Positions 23,439 through 31,441 of a stretch of DNA of 39,510 nt are shown piece by piece. Numbering within the stretch: position 1 is the first letter of the stretch; every line of letters starts with the position of its first letter. A model generated the notes under the pieces. The model did not search any database, was not told the origin of the DNA, and saw only the letters and a list, made by a program, of their open reading frames with translations. The position numbers and the translations under genes are program-made. Source of the stretch: Bradyrhizobium sp. (GTDB taxonomy: Bacteria > Pseudomonadota > Alphaproteobacteria > Rhizobiales > Xanthobacteraceae); NCBI RefSeq assembly GCF_016213215.1, contig NZ_JACRAW010000066.1:1-39510 (forward strand), given 5' to 3'.

Positions 23439-24143
23439 GTGGCGAGATCCGCAAAGCTGGGCGCAGTCAGGCAGCAGCCGAAGAGGGGCGTCGCCGCAAG
23501 GACCCGGCGCGATCACGGGACGCCTGCGGGCAAATCGCCGTCCAATCGCGCGGCAAAGGCGGCGGAGCGGCGCGCTGCGATCGTCGAAGCCGCTCTTGAA
23601 GAGTTCATTGCGCGCGGCTTTGCCGCCACCCGGCTTGATGACATCGCCCGGCGCGCCGGCGTCGCCAAGGGCACCATCTACCTGCATTTCAAGGACAAGG
23701 AATCCATGTTCGAGGAACTGGTGCGCACCGTGATCGTGCCGCTGGTAAGTCGGCTCGATCCGCTGCCATCACCCGGTGTTTCGGTGCGCGACATGATCGA
23801 GGCCTTCGCAAGGACCTTCGTGCGGGAGGTGGTGAACACGCGACGTGCCGACCTCGTGCGGTTGATCCTCGCCGAGGGACCGCGGTTTCCGGCAATTGCC
23901 GATTTCTACTACCGCGAGGTCGTTTCCCGCGCGCTCACCCGCATGCGGGCGCTGATCGAACTTGGCATCGCGCGCGGCGAGATCCGAGAAAAGGATCTCG
24001 CGCGCTTTCCGCAGATTATGGTCGCACCGGCGCTGATGGCCGTGATCTGGCAAAGTCTGTTTGCGCGCCATGCGCCGCTCGACGCCAACGAGATGCTGCG
24101 CGTCCATCTCAACTTGATCTTCGGCGAACGGAGGACGGCATGA
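23439..24143 (+). CDS. TetR-family transcriptional regulator
   Basis: 234 residues from GTG 23439, with GGAAGGAAAG just upstream. A basic N-terminal arm of about 40 residues (ARTRRDHGTPAGKSPSNRAA) precedes the TetR helix-turn-helix at about 45-92: AAIVEAALEEFIARGFAATR, LDDIARRAGVAKGTIYLHFK, DKESMFEELV. The ligand domain includes a TetR_C-like segment (FARTFVREVVNTRRADLVRL). It is the first gene of an operon with an HlyD-like protein and an ABC-2 exporter, and it likely represses that operon through the palindrome upstream. Effector unknown, probably a toxic compound or lipid. Confidence 0.9.
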   Translation: MARSAKLGAVRQQPKRGVAARTRRDHGTPAGKSPSNRAAKAAERRAAIVEAALEEFIARGFAATRLDDIARRAGVAKGTIYLHFKDKESMFEELVRTVIVPLVSRLDPLPSPGVSVRDMIEAFARTFVREVVNTRRADLVRLILAEGPRFPAIADFYYREVVSRALTRMRALIELGIARGEIREKDLARFPQIMVAPALMAVIWQSLFARHAPLDANEMLRVHLNLIFGERRTA

Positions 24144-24928
24144 CCCCGTCGCGAACCATCCTGCACCTTGCCCTGGTCCTTGCCCTCGGAGCCAGCCTTG
24201 CCGGCTGCAACGAGCAGCGCGATCCCGGTTACCAGGGCTGGGTCGAGGCCGACATGATCTTCGTCAGCCCCGACGAGTCCGGGCGGGTGACCAGGCTTAA
24301 CGTTCGCGAGGGCGACCAAGTGAAGGTCGGCGATCCCCTTTATTCCGTGGACGATGATCTGCAGCTTGCCGATCTCAACCAGAACAAGGCAACGCTCGCC
24401 AACGCGCAACAGACCTACGACCGCGCGTTGTCGCTGAGCAGGACCGGCGCAGGAACACAGGCGACCCTGGATGCCGCCGTCTCGGCACTGCGGGTGGCCG
24501 AAGCGCGCGTTGCCACCTCGGAAACGCGGCTCAACAGGCGCAAGGGGTTTGCCCCGGTCGCCGGCACCGTCCAGCAGATCTACTTCCGCGAAGGGGAGAT
24601 GGCGCCGGCGCAGCGGCCGGTACTGTCGATCATGCCGCCGGGCAACATGAAAATACGGTTCTTCGTGCCGGAAGCCGAACTGCCGAAGCTCGCAATCGGC
24701 GACGAGGTGCGGGTGACCTGCGACAACTGCTCTGCCGACCTGATCGCGAAGATCTATTTCATCGCGACCACCGCCGAGTACACCCCGCCGGTGATCTACA
24801 GTCTCGATGAGCGCAACAAGCTCGTCTACCTGATCCAGGCAAGGCCCTCGCGGCCCGACGCGCTGCGCGTCGGGCAGCCGATCAGCGTCTATTTCAACCC
24901 CAAGATACCGGTCGCGGCTCGGCAATGA
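24140..24928 (+). CDS. HlyD-like periplasmic adaptor lipoprotein
   Basis: 262 residues. The lipoprotein signal MTPSRTILHLALVLALGASL ends in the lipobox LAGC with Cys23. The mature protein has the membrane-fusion architecture: lipoyl half (GWVEADMIFVSPDESGRVTR, LNVREGDQVKVGDPLYSVDD), a helical hairpin (about 75-125) and the second lipoyl half (APVAGTVQQIYFREGEMAPA), then a beta-barrel. It resembles YbhG-type adaptors. It overlaps the TetR gene by 4 bp and the ABC ATPase gene by 4 bp, so it is the adaptor of the exporter encoded next. Confidence 0.9.
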   Translation: MTPSRTILHLALVLALGASLAGCNEQRDPGYQGWVEADMIFVSPDESGRVTRLNVREGDQVKVGDPLYSVDDDLQLADLNQNKATLANAQQTYDRALSLSRTGAGTQATLDAAVSALRVAEARVATSETRLNRRKGFAPVAGTVQQIYFREGEMAPAQRPVLSIMPPGNMKIRFFVPEAELPKLAIGDEVRVTCDNCSADLIAKIYFIATTAEYTPPVIYSLDERNKLVYLIQARPSRPDALRVGQPISVYFNPKIPVAARQ

Positions 24929-25863
24929 ACGGCGTGGACGCCTCAAACATTGCGATCGACGTCAAGGGCCTGACGAAATCCTTCGGCGGCCGCGAGGTCG
25001 TGCATGATCTATCGATGCAGGTCAGGCGCGGTTCGATCTACGGCTTCCTCGGCCCCAACGGAAGCGGCAAGACCACGACCATCCGCATGCTCTGCGGCCT
25101 GCTGACGCCCGATGGCGGCGAGGGAACCTGCCTCGGCTACGACATCCGGCGCGACGCCGAACGCATCAAGCGCCATGTCGGCTACATGACGCAGCGGTTC
25201 AGCCTCTATCAGGATCTCTCCGTGCGCGAGAACCTGGAATTCGTGGCGCGCGTTTACGGCGTGCCGGATCCGCGCGGTGCGGCGCGCGAGATGATCAGGC
25301 GCCTCGGACTGTCCGGCCGGGAGGACCAGCTTGCCGGTGAATTGTCCGGCGGCTGGAAGCAGCGCCTGGCGCTCGGTGCCTGCACCTTGCCCAATCCGCA
25401 ACTACTCCTGCTTGACGAGCCGACCGCCGGCGTCGATCCGAAGGCGCGTCGCGATTTCTGGAACGAGATTCATGCGCTCGCCGCCGACGGGCTGACCGTG
25501 CTGGTCTCCACCCATTACATGGACGAGGCCGAGCGCTGTCATGAAATCGCGTACATCGCCTACGGCTATTTGCTGACGCACGGCACCGTGGACGAGGTGA
25601 TCGCAAAATCGGCGCTTACCACCTACACTGTGACAGGCGAGGACCTCGGCGCACTCGGCAATGAGCTTGCCGGCAAGCCCGGGGTCGACATGGTGGCGCC
25701 GTTCGGAACCTCCCTGCACGTCTCCGGCCGCGACACGGCGGCACTGGAGGCGGCGATCGCGCCCTGGCGCGACCGCCCGTCGTTGCGCTGGGAGCATTCC
25801 CATCCCTCGCTCGAGGACGTCTTCATCGAACTGATGAGCCGCTCAAGGGACAATTTCCAATGA
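24925..25863 (+). CDS. ABC-2-type exporter ATP-binding protein (YbhF-like, single domain)
   Basis: 312 residues. Walker A is GFLGPNGSGKTTTIRML (P-loop 43-50), the Q-loop region is MTQRFSLYQDLSVRENL, the signature is ELSGGWKQRLALG and Walker B is LLLLDEPTAGVDPKA, followed by the H-loop VLVSTHYMDEAERC. These are standard for DrrA/YbhF-like exporters. The family member YbhF often has two ATPase domains; this one has a single domain. It couples to the permease encoded immediately downstream (4-bp overlap). Confidence 0.92.
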   Translation: MNGVDASNIAIDVKGLTKSFGGREVVHDLSMQVRRGSIYGFLGPNGSGKTTTIRMLCGLLTPDGGEGTCLGYDIRRDAERIKRHVGYMTQRFSLYQDLSVRENLEFVARVYGVPDPRGAAREMIRRLGLSGREDQLAGELSGGWKQRLALGACTLPNPQLLLLDEPTAGVDPKARRDFWNEIHALAADGLTVLVSTHYMDEAERCHEIAYIAYGYLLTHGTVDEVIAKSALTTYTVTGEDLGALGNELAGKPGVDMVAPFGTSLHVSGRDTAALEAAIAPWRDRPSLRWEHSHPSLEDVFIELMSRSRDNFQ

Positions 25864-27026
25864 GCATCGTTCGCGCAGTGGACGAGAACCAACCGGACCG
25901 TGAGCCACGCTTCGGCTTCTGGCGGCGCGCCTATGCGATGGTGGTGAAGGAATTCATCCAGCTCCGGCGCGACCGCGTGTCGTTCGGGATGATCGTGATG
26001 ATTCCGGTGATGCAGCTCCTGTTGTTCGGCTTCGCCATCAACACCACGCCGCGCCACATGCCGACCGCGGTCCTGTTGCAGGAGGAAAGCGATCTCGCCC
26101 GCTCGGTCCTGAAGGCGCTGGAGAACACCGCCTATTTCCGCTTCACGCGCGAAGTGCATGATGTCGAGGAGTTCGACGATCTCTTGATGTCGGGCAAGGT
26201 GCTGTTCGGCGTCGAGATCCCGCGCGGGTTCGAGCGTGCCGTGCGCCGGGGCGAGCGGCCGGCACTGTTGGTCGCGGCGGACGCTACCGATCCCGTAGCC
26301 GCAGGCGCGGCCTTGGGATCGCTTGGCACGCTGGTGCAGACCGCGCTGGCGCACGATTTGTTTGCCGGTGATCCGCCGGCCCTGCCGTTCGAGATCCGGG
26401 CGCATGCGCGCTACAACCCGGCCGCCTCATCCCGCCTCAACATCGTGCCGGGTCTCGTCGGCACCATCCTCACCATGACCATGCTGATCTTCACCGCTCT
26501 GTCGGTGACCCGCGAAGTCGAGCGCGGCACCATGGAAAGCCTGCTTTCGATGCCGATCCGGCCGGTCGAGGTGATGTTCGGCAAGATCATCCCGTACGTG
26601 CTGGTCGGCTTCATCCAGGCCTTCCTGATCCTCAGCATCGGCGTGCTGATGTTCGGCGTGCCGGTGCTCGGCAGTCTGGTCATGCTCGCGCTGCTCTCCA
26701 CACTGTTCATAACCACCAACCTCTCGATTGGCTATACGTTCTCCACCCTCGCGCAGAACCAGCTTCAGGCGATGCAGCTTTCGATCATGTTCTTTCTGCC
26801 GAGCATCTTGCTGTCCGGCTTCATGTTTCCGTTCTCGGGCATGCCGGTGTGGGCACAATATATTGGCGAGGGCCTGCCGCTCACGCACTATCTGCGCATC
26901 GTCCGCGCCATCATGCTGAAGGGCGCCACTCTGCAGAACCTGGAGTACGATGCCATCGCCCTTGCAGCGCTCATGATGTTGGCGATGACGATTGCGGTGA
27001 CGCGCTTTCGCCGCACGCTCGATTGA
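25860..27026 (+). CDS. ABC-2-type permease (YbhS/YbhR-like)
   Basis: 388 residues. A first hydrophobic segment at about 38-60 (SFGMIVMIPVMQLLLFGFAI) is followed by a long periplasmic domain of about 120 residues. Then come the helices of the ABC-2 transmembrane module: VGTILTMTMLIFTALSVTRE, the coupling VERGTMESLLSMPIRPVEVM, VLVGFIQAFLILSIGVLMFG and IMFFLPSILLSGFMFPFSGM. It is typical of YbhS-type drug or lipid exporters. Like its neighbours it overlaps the upstream gene by 4 bp. The stop is 30 bp before the adenylate cyclase, which may be in the same transcript. Confidence 0.92.
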   Translation: MSIVRAVDENQPDREPRFGFWRRAYAMVVKEFIQLRRDRVSFGMIVMIPVMQLLLFGFAINTTPRHMPTAVLLQEESDLARSVLKALENTAYFRFTREVHDVEEFDDLLMSGKVLFGVEIPRGFERAVRRGERPALLVAADATDPVAAGAALGSLGTLVQTALAHDLFAGDPPALPFEIRAHARYNPAASSRLNIVPGLVGTILTMTMLIFTALSVTREVERGTMESLLSMPIRPVEVMFGKIIPYVLVGFIQAFLILSIGVLMFGVPVLGSLVMLALLSTLFITTNLSIGYTFSTLAQNQLQAMQLSIMFFLPSILLSGFMFPFSGMPVWAQYIGEGLPLTHYLRIVRAIMLKGATLQNLEYDAIALAALMMLAMTIAVTRFRRTLD

Positions 27027-27056
27027 TGCAGAATGCCCCGGAATGACCGCGGGGGT

Positions 27057-28370
27057 ATGACGGTGAAACCTGACGGGGCGGGGAAGCGTCTGGAATTTGC
27101 GGCGATGTCCGCGGATTTCGAGCGCGCGTTCATGCGTGAGGTTCTTCGCACCGAGCTCATCCGGGTCAAGGCGCTCATCGTCACCGGCTGCGTCCTGATG
27201 CTGTCCCTGACCGCGATCTACCTGACCGACCCTGGCGTTCTGGATCGGCTGTGGCACGGCGGGTTCGGGCGGGGCCATGTCTACGCGATCCTGATCTTGT
27301 TCATCCTGTTCGAGCTCTGGAGCCATGCATCGATCCGGCGCAACCTGAAGCGGGACCACGACCTGCACCCGGCCTGGCGCTACATCGGCGCGTTCGTCGA
27401 GACGTCGATCCCCACGGTCATTCTGGTGCTGCAGATCCAGAGCATGGGATCGATTGCGGCGCTGGGCTATGCCATGCCGCTCATCTATTTCGTCTTCATC
27501 ATCCTTTCCACATTGCGGCTCGATTTCCGGCTTTCGACGTTCACCGGCCTCGTCGCGGCAGGCGAATTGTTCCTCGTGGCGATGTACTACCGTCCTGCCG
27601 CCGACTTTGACGAGCCTGAGCTCTACTACCACGCCACGCGCAGCTTCATCATCCTGGCCTGCGGCGTGCTGGCAGGCGCCGTCGGCACGCAGCTGCGTCG
27701 GCAATTTGCCGCGAGCATCGAGGCGGCCACGGCGCGCGACCGCGTCACGAACCTGTTCGGACGGCACGTATCGCCGCAAGTGGTGGAGCAGTTGATGACC
27801 GAGGAAGCGAGCACCGCGGGTGAGATCAGACGCGTCGCCGTCATGTTTGTGGACTTCCGCGGCTTTACCGCGGCTGCGCGATCGCGCTCCCCGCGCGAGG
27901 TGTTCGAACGGCTGAACAGCGCGTTCGCCATACTGGTCGAGATTGTCGATCGCCATGGCGGCATCGTGAACAAGTTTCTGGGCGACGGCTTTCTGGCGCT
28001 GTTCGGGGCGCCGCTGGAAGCCGATGACGCCGCGCTGCGCGCGGTGGCGGCCGGACGCGAGATGCTCGCCGCCATGGAGCGCATCAACGCACAATCGAAC
28101 TGGCCGCTGCGCATCGGCATCGGCCTCAATTTCGGTGAGGCGGCCGCGGGCTGCATCGGCTCGCCCCGGCGCAAGGAATATACCGTGATCGGCGACACCG
28201 TTAACCTTGCTTCGAGGCTGGAAGCGCTGAACAAGGAGTTCGGCTCGCAATTGCTGATATCGGAGGCCGTTCGCGAAGCATTGGGCCAAGGCGGCGGCGA
28301 TGCCGTCGCGCGCGGCGAAGTCGAGGTACGGGGTTACGAGCGACCGGTCGCGGTATGGCAGTTGGGATAG
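27057..28370 (+). CDS. Membrane-bound class III adenylate cyclase
   Basis: 437 residues from ATG 27057; an in-frame ATG at 27033 and one at 27105 are alternatives. The N-terminal half has about five or six hydrophobic segments (LIVTGCVLMLSLTAIYL, VYAILILFILFELW, YVFIILS-type region, IILACGVLAGAVG). The C-terminal cyclase domain has VAVMFVDFRGFTAAA (metal Asp), GIVNKFLGDGFLALFG (Lys before the second metal Asp) and EYTVIGDTVNLASRLE. The Lys and the Asp in IGDTVN are those expected for ATP rather than GTP. It makes cAMP at the membrane. It sits 30 bp after the ABC permease, an unusual neighbour. Confidence 0.9.
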   Translation: MTVKPDGAGKRLEFAAMSADFERAFMREVLRTELIRVKALIVTGCVLMLSLTAIYLTDPGVLDRLWHGGFGRGHVYAILILFILFELWSHASIRRNLKRDHDLHPAWRYIGAFVETSIPTVILVLQIQSMGSIAALGYAMPLIYFVFIILSTLRLDFRLSTFTGLVAAGELFLVAMYYRPAADFDEPELYYHATRSFIILACGVLAGAVGTQLRRQFAASIEAATARDRVTNLFGRHVSPQVVEQLMTEEASTAGEIRRVAVMFVDFRGFTAAARSRSPREVFERLNSAFAILVEIVDRHGGIVNKFLGDGFLALFGAPLEADDAALRAVAAGREMLAAMERINAQSNWPLRIGIGLNFGEAAAGCIGSPRRKEYTVIGDTVNLASRLEALNKEFGSQLLISEAVREALGQGGGDAVARGEVEVRGYERPVAVWQLG

Positions 28371-28485
28371 CGAAAGCCACGGGCTCGATTGCTCCGCATG
28401 CTCCGAGCCTGCGGGTATTACGGCGGTCATCATAGGCGTGCTATCATAAGTCGGATAGTCACGGCTGCCGCGGGGGAAAAGACAG

Positions 28486-29394
28486 ATGCAGCGCCGCTAC
28501 ATGACGTTGGATGTTTTCACCGACTGCGCGTTCGGCGGCAATCCGCTCGCGGTCGTGCTCGACGCCGGAGGTCTTTCGACAGCCCAGATGCAGGCGATCG
28601 CCAAGGAGTTCAACTATTCCGAGACGACATTCGTGCTGCCGGCGCGCGCGGAGGGACACGATGCCGAGGTGCGCATCTTCACCGTGCATTCAGAGATTCC
28701 GTTTGCGGGTCATCCCAACGTCGGCACTGCCTTCGTGCTGGCAAGGCTCGGCGAAACCGCGCCGCCGCGCCTGCTGTTCGAGGAAAAGGCGGGCTTGGTG
28801 ACGGTCGAAATCCTGAAAGAGGACGGCCGCGTTGTCGGCGCCGAATTGACCGCGCCGCAACCACTCAAGCGCTCGGCGCAGGTCGGTGCGGAGCAGGCGG
28901 CGGCCTGCCTGTCGCTGTCCGCGGCCGACATCAAGACAGATAGGCATCCGCCCCACATCATCTCGGTCGGCTTACCAATCCTTGCCGTCGAACTTGCCTC
29001 GCGCGAGGCGCTACGCCGTGCCAGTCCCGATACCGCTGCGTTCGCGCGCACCTTTCCGATCGATGGTGCCGACGCGATCTATCTCTATACGCGCGAGGTG
29101 CCCTCAGCCGAGCAGCCGTGCGACGTGCAGGCCCGCATGTTCCATCCCGGCGCGAGCGGCCTTTCGGAGGATCCCGCCACCGGCAGCGCCACCGTGGCGG
29201 CGGCGGCGCTGTTTGCCGATCTCGATCCGGCCCGCGATGGCGAACTGAGGCTCAGGACAGGGCAGGGCGTGGACATGGGGCGGCCGAGCCTGTTGCTGAC
29301 GCGCGTGCGCAAGCAGAACGGCGCCATCGTCTCCGCCCATGTCGGCGGCCATTGCGTGCCAATGATGGAGGGAACGTTTCGGCTGGCCGGCTAG
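28486..29394 (+). CDS. PhzF-family isomerase/epimerase-like protein
   Basis: 302 residues. The N-terminal repeat is YMTLDVFTDCAFGGNPLAVV, the catalytic Glu46 lies in NYSETTFVLPA, and EIPFAGHPNVGTAFVL and LSEDPATGSATVA are the paired family motifs. The fold has two related beta-barrel halves. The actual substrate of PhzF paralogues outside phenazine clusters is usually unknown, and no phenazine gene is present. Start ATG 28486 is preceded by GGGGGAAAAG. It converges with a DUF488 gene, separated by a composite repeat. Confidence 0.9.
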   Translation: MQRRYMTLDVFTDCAFGGNPLAVVLDAGGLSTAQMQAIAKEFNYSETTFVLPARAEGHDAEVRIFTVHSEIPFAGHPNVGTAFVLARLGETAPPRLLFEEKAGLVTVEILKEDGRVVGAELTAPQPLKRSAQVGAEQAAACLSLSAADIKTDRHPPHIISVGLPILAVELASREALRRASPDTAAFARTFPIDGADAIYLYTREVPSAEQPCDVQARMFHPGASGLSEDPATGSATVAAAALFADLDPARDGELRLRTGQGVDMGRPSLLLTRVRKQNGAIVSAHVGGHCVPMMEGTFRLAG

Positions 29395-29402
29395 TTCTGC
29401 CC

Positions 29403-29507
29403 GTCATTCCGGGGCGATGCGCAGCATTGAACCCGGAATCCATTGATCCACCGTCGCTGCGGCCCGACGGATTCCGGGTTCGCGACTTCCTCGCGCCAGG
29501 GAATGAC
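29403..29507. repeat. Composite palindromic intergenic repeat between convergent genes
   Basis: Outer ends are GTCATTCC (29403-29410) and the near-complement GGGAATGAC (29499-29507). Nested inside are perfect 12-bp arms, AACCCGGAATCC at 29430-29441 and GGATTCCGGGTT at 29469-29480. The whole can fold into one long stem. It fills the gap between phzF and the convergent DUF488 gene and may end both transcripts. The same end sequence occurs near 7297, 21475, 27046 and 38737. Confidence 0.75.
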
Positions 29508-29509
29508 GA

Positions 29510-29971
29510 CTACACTTGCGGCGCCACCAGGTTTTCCACCTTTACGCCATCGCGCTCCTCGATGATCTCGGCGATCCATTGGCGATGGCAATTGGCGTGG
29601 TCGCGCTCGTAGCAGAGCAGGCAGGCCGGGCCGGCCTTTTTCACCAGCGAAGAAAGTTCATCGAGCTGCTCGCGGGCCTCGTGCGTCTTCAAGTGTTTGG
29701 AATAGATCTGGTGGAGCAGATCCACCTTGCCGCTGCGCGCGGCGAGGCGCCCCTCTTTCGGCGTTCCGAGCGCGGCAAGATGCACGTAGCCGATGCCGCG
29801 CTCGTCGAGCGCCGCCGCAAGCTGCTTCTTGGAAAAGCCGGGCCGGCGCGACGACGTCACGGCGCGCACGTCGACGAGGAGCTTCACGCCGGCACCTTCC
29901 AGTTCGTCCAGCACCGCACTTGGCGGTGTCTGTTCATAGCCGATGGTGAACAGCTTCTTCGTCTTGGCCAT
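29510..29971 (-). CDS. DUF488-family protein
   Basis: 153 residues. DUF488 features: LFTIGYEQTPPSAVLDELEG, LLVDVRAVTSSRRPGFSKKQ, YVHLAALGTPKEGR and the C-terminal CLLCYERDHANCHRQWIAEI. The Cys/His cluster near the end (CLLCYERDHANCHR) is a family hallmark and suggests metal binding or a redox role. Function is unknown. It lies 12 bp downstream of the DUF72 gene, an arrangement seen in many bacteria, so the two probably act together. Confidence 0.9.
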   Translation of the reverse strand: MAKTKKLFTIGYEQTPPSAVLDELEGAGVKLLVDVRAVTSSRRPGFSKKQLAAALDERGIGYVHLAALGTPKEGRLAARSGKVDLLHQIYSKHLKTHEAREQLDELSSLVKKAGPACLLCYERDHANCHRQWIAEIIEERDGVKVENLVAPQV

Positions 29972-29983
29972 TCAAAGCTTCTC

Positions 29984-30805
29984 TCAACTCACCCGGCCAA
30001 TCAATTCCATCGCGCCCGCCGGCGCGCGCACCTTGCCCTCATGGATCACATACGCAAAAACGTCGCGCGGTTGCTTCTTCGGTTTGGCGTTATCGACCTT
30101 CGGCAGGTCGTCGGGCTCGCCGCCGCCCGCCCACAATTGAAAGCGCTTCGCCCAGGCATCAAGCTGTTGCGGAGGATAGCAGGTCTTGATCTCGTCACGG
30201 CCCTTCTGCAGCCGCGCATAGATAAAGTCGCCGACGACGTCGGCGATCGCCGGATACTTGCCGTGCTCGGCAAAGACCACGGGGGTTTCGAACTCGCGCA
30301 GCAGCGCGACGAAATCCGGGGCGCGGAAGCTATCGTGCCGCACCTCGACCACGTGGCGTAACGCCTTGCCATCGAGCTCGCGGGGCAGGAGCTCGAGAAA
30401 CTTGCCGAAATCGACCGGATCGAACTTCTTGGTCGGCGCGAACTGCCACAGCACTGGGCCGAGACGGTCGCCGAGCTCCAGCACGCCGGAATCGTAGAAG
30501 CGCTTGATGGAGTCCCCAGCCTCGGCGAGCACGCGGCGGTTGGTGGCAAAGCGCGGTCCCTTGACCGAGAACACGAATCCATCGGGCACCTCGCTCGCCC
30601 ATTTGCGAAAACTCTCCGGCTTCTGCGAGCCGTAATAGGTGCCGTTGATCTCGATCGAGGTCAGTTTCGAGGCGGCGTAGGCAAGCTCCTTCGTTTGCGC
30701 GAGCTTGTCGGGATAAAACACGCCGCGCCACGGCTCGAACGTCCAGCCGCCGACGCCGATATAGATGCTGCCGGATTTGTTCTGGTTGGTCTTTGACGCG
30801 GCCAC
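29984..30805 (-). CDS. DUF72-family protein (TIM-barrel-like)
   Basis: 273 residues: SGSIYIGVGGWTFEPWRGVF at the start, FYPDKLAQTKELAYAASKLT, SIEINGTYYGSQKPESFRKW and FVFSVKGPRFATNRRVL, all typical of DUF72. The later RHVVEVRHDSFRAPDFVALL is also standard. The family has a TIM-barrel fold and no agreed activity. It is followed after 12 bp by the DUF488 gene. Start at 30805; ribosome binding site CTGAAGTGG-like and weak. Confidence 0.9.
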   Translation of the reverse strand: MAASKTNQNKSGSIYIGVGGWTFEPWRGVFYPDKLAQTKELAYAASKLTSIEINGTYYGSQKPESFRKWASEVPDGFVFSVKGPRFATNRRVLAEAGDSIKRFYDSGVLELGDRLGPVLWQFAPTKKFDPVDFGKFLELLPRELDGKALRHVVEVRHDSFRAPDFVALLREFETPVVFAEHGKYPAIADVVGDFIYARLQKGRDEIKTCYPPQQLDAWAKRFQLWAGGGEPDDLPKVDNAKPKKQPRDVFAYVIHEGKVRAPAGAMELIGRVS

Positions 30806-31033
30806 TTCAGGTTCTCGGGGTTAGGGAACTCGGCAAGGCCATCCTAGTCAATGCAGAGGTGACAGGCCAGTTGCAGGCGCTTACTCAATACGCCGCCGGC
30901 TTTCATCAAGCACAGGGCCTTGCAGAAGTGGCATTGTCCGAATTGCACGGATCGCTGCCGGAATTCCTTCCTCTTTCGGCTGCACGGTTTTCCATGGTAA
31001 CTATTCGCCAATGGCAAGAGGGAACGCGTTGGC
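30806..31033. other. Intergenic region without clear gene
   Basis: 228 bp separating the DUF72 gene from a small membrane-protein gene. Overlapping short open frames exist on both strands but lack motifs. It should hold the promoter for the gene at 31034, whose ribosome binding site is AGAGGGA. Nothing else is recognised. Confidence 0.3.
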
Positions 31034-31222
31034 ATGTCGTCCGAGTCGGTAGGTGGCATTCTGGGTGCGATCGTCGCGGCCATCGTGCTCGCGGTCGCAG
31101 TGGTTTTTGGTCCGATCGGACAATTCGGCAGAGCGCCCAAGGTCGAGCAGCCGGTCGCCGCCCCGGCTCCCGCTGCGCCGGCTCCGCGGGGCCCGGTGAT
31201 TCGGGAGGTTCCAAACAACTAG
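31034..31222 (+). CDS. Small single-pass membrane protein with Ala/Pro-rich tail
   Basis: 62 residues starting MSSESVGGILGAIVAAIVLA. One hydrophobic helix spans about residues 8-27, followed by a flexible Pro/Ala-rich tail (PVAAPAPAAPAPRGP). The N-terminus is short and weakly acidic and an Arg-Lys pair follows the helix, so an N-out orientation is uncertain. The AGAGGGA ribosome binding site and the GC-rich third positions support it. Function not recognised; such proteins are common unannotated membrane peptides. Confidence 0.6.
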   Translation: MSSESVGGILGAIVAAIVLAVAVVFGPIGQFGRAPKVEQPVAAPAPAAPAPRGPVIREVPNN

Positions 31223-31370
31223 CGCCGAGCCCTTGCGGATCGTCGGACAAGTTCCTATCTCGCCTCTAACGGCGACGTTGCAGCGGAAAGCTCCGGCGCC
31301 GGTACGACCTCGGAATAGCTCGGCAGCGCCGGATGTACGCGCGCCCGTTGTTCCGGGTCGTTGGTATTTT

Positions 31371-31390
31371 GGCCCCCTTTGGGCCCTTTT
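31371..31390 (+). terminator. Weak terminator candidate
   Basis: GGCCC at 31371-31375 and GGGCC at 31381-31385, loop CCTTT, followed by CTTTT. Only 5-bp arms, so it is a possible terminator for the small membrane-protein gene upstream of the glycosyltransferase. Confidence 0.3.
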
Positions 31391-31441
31391 CCTGTGGAGC
31401 GGCGGCTTGGCATCGGAGAAGGCGGCGGATATACGCTGCCC

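Noticed and set aside
26427..28433. Very long minus-strand open frame (668 codons) opposite the permease and cyclase genes
   Set aside because: Antisense frames stay open because of the high third-position GC of the real genes; the plus-strand proteins have complete motifs and the antisense product is a His/Asp/Arg-rich low-complexity sequence.
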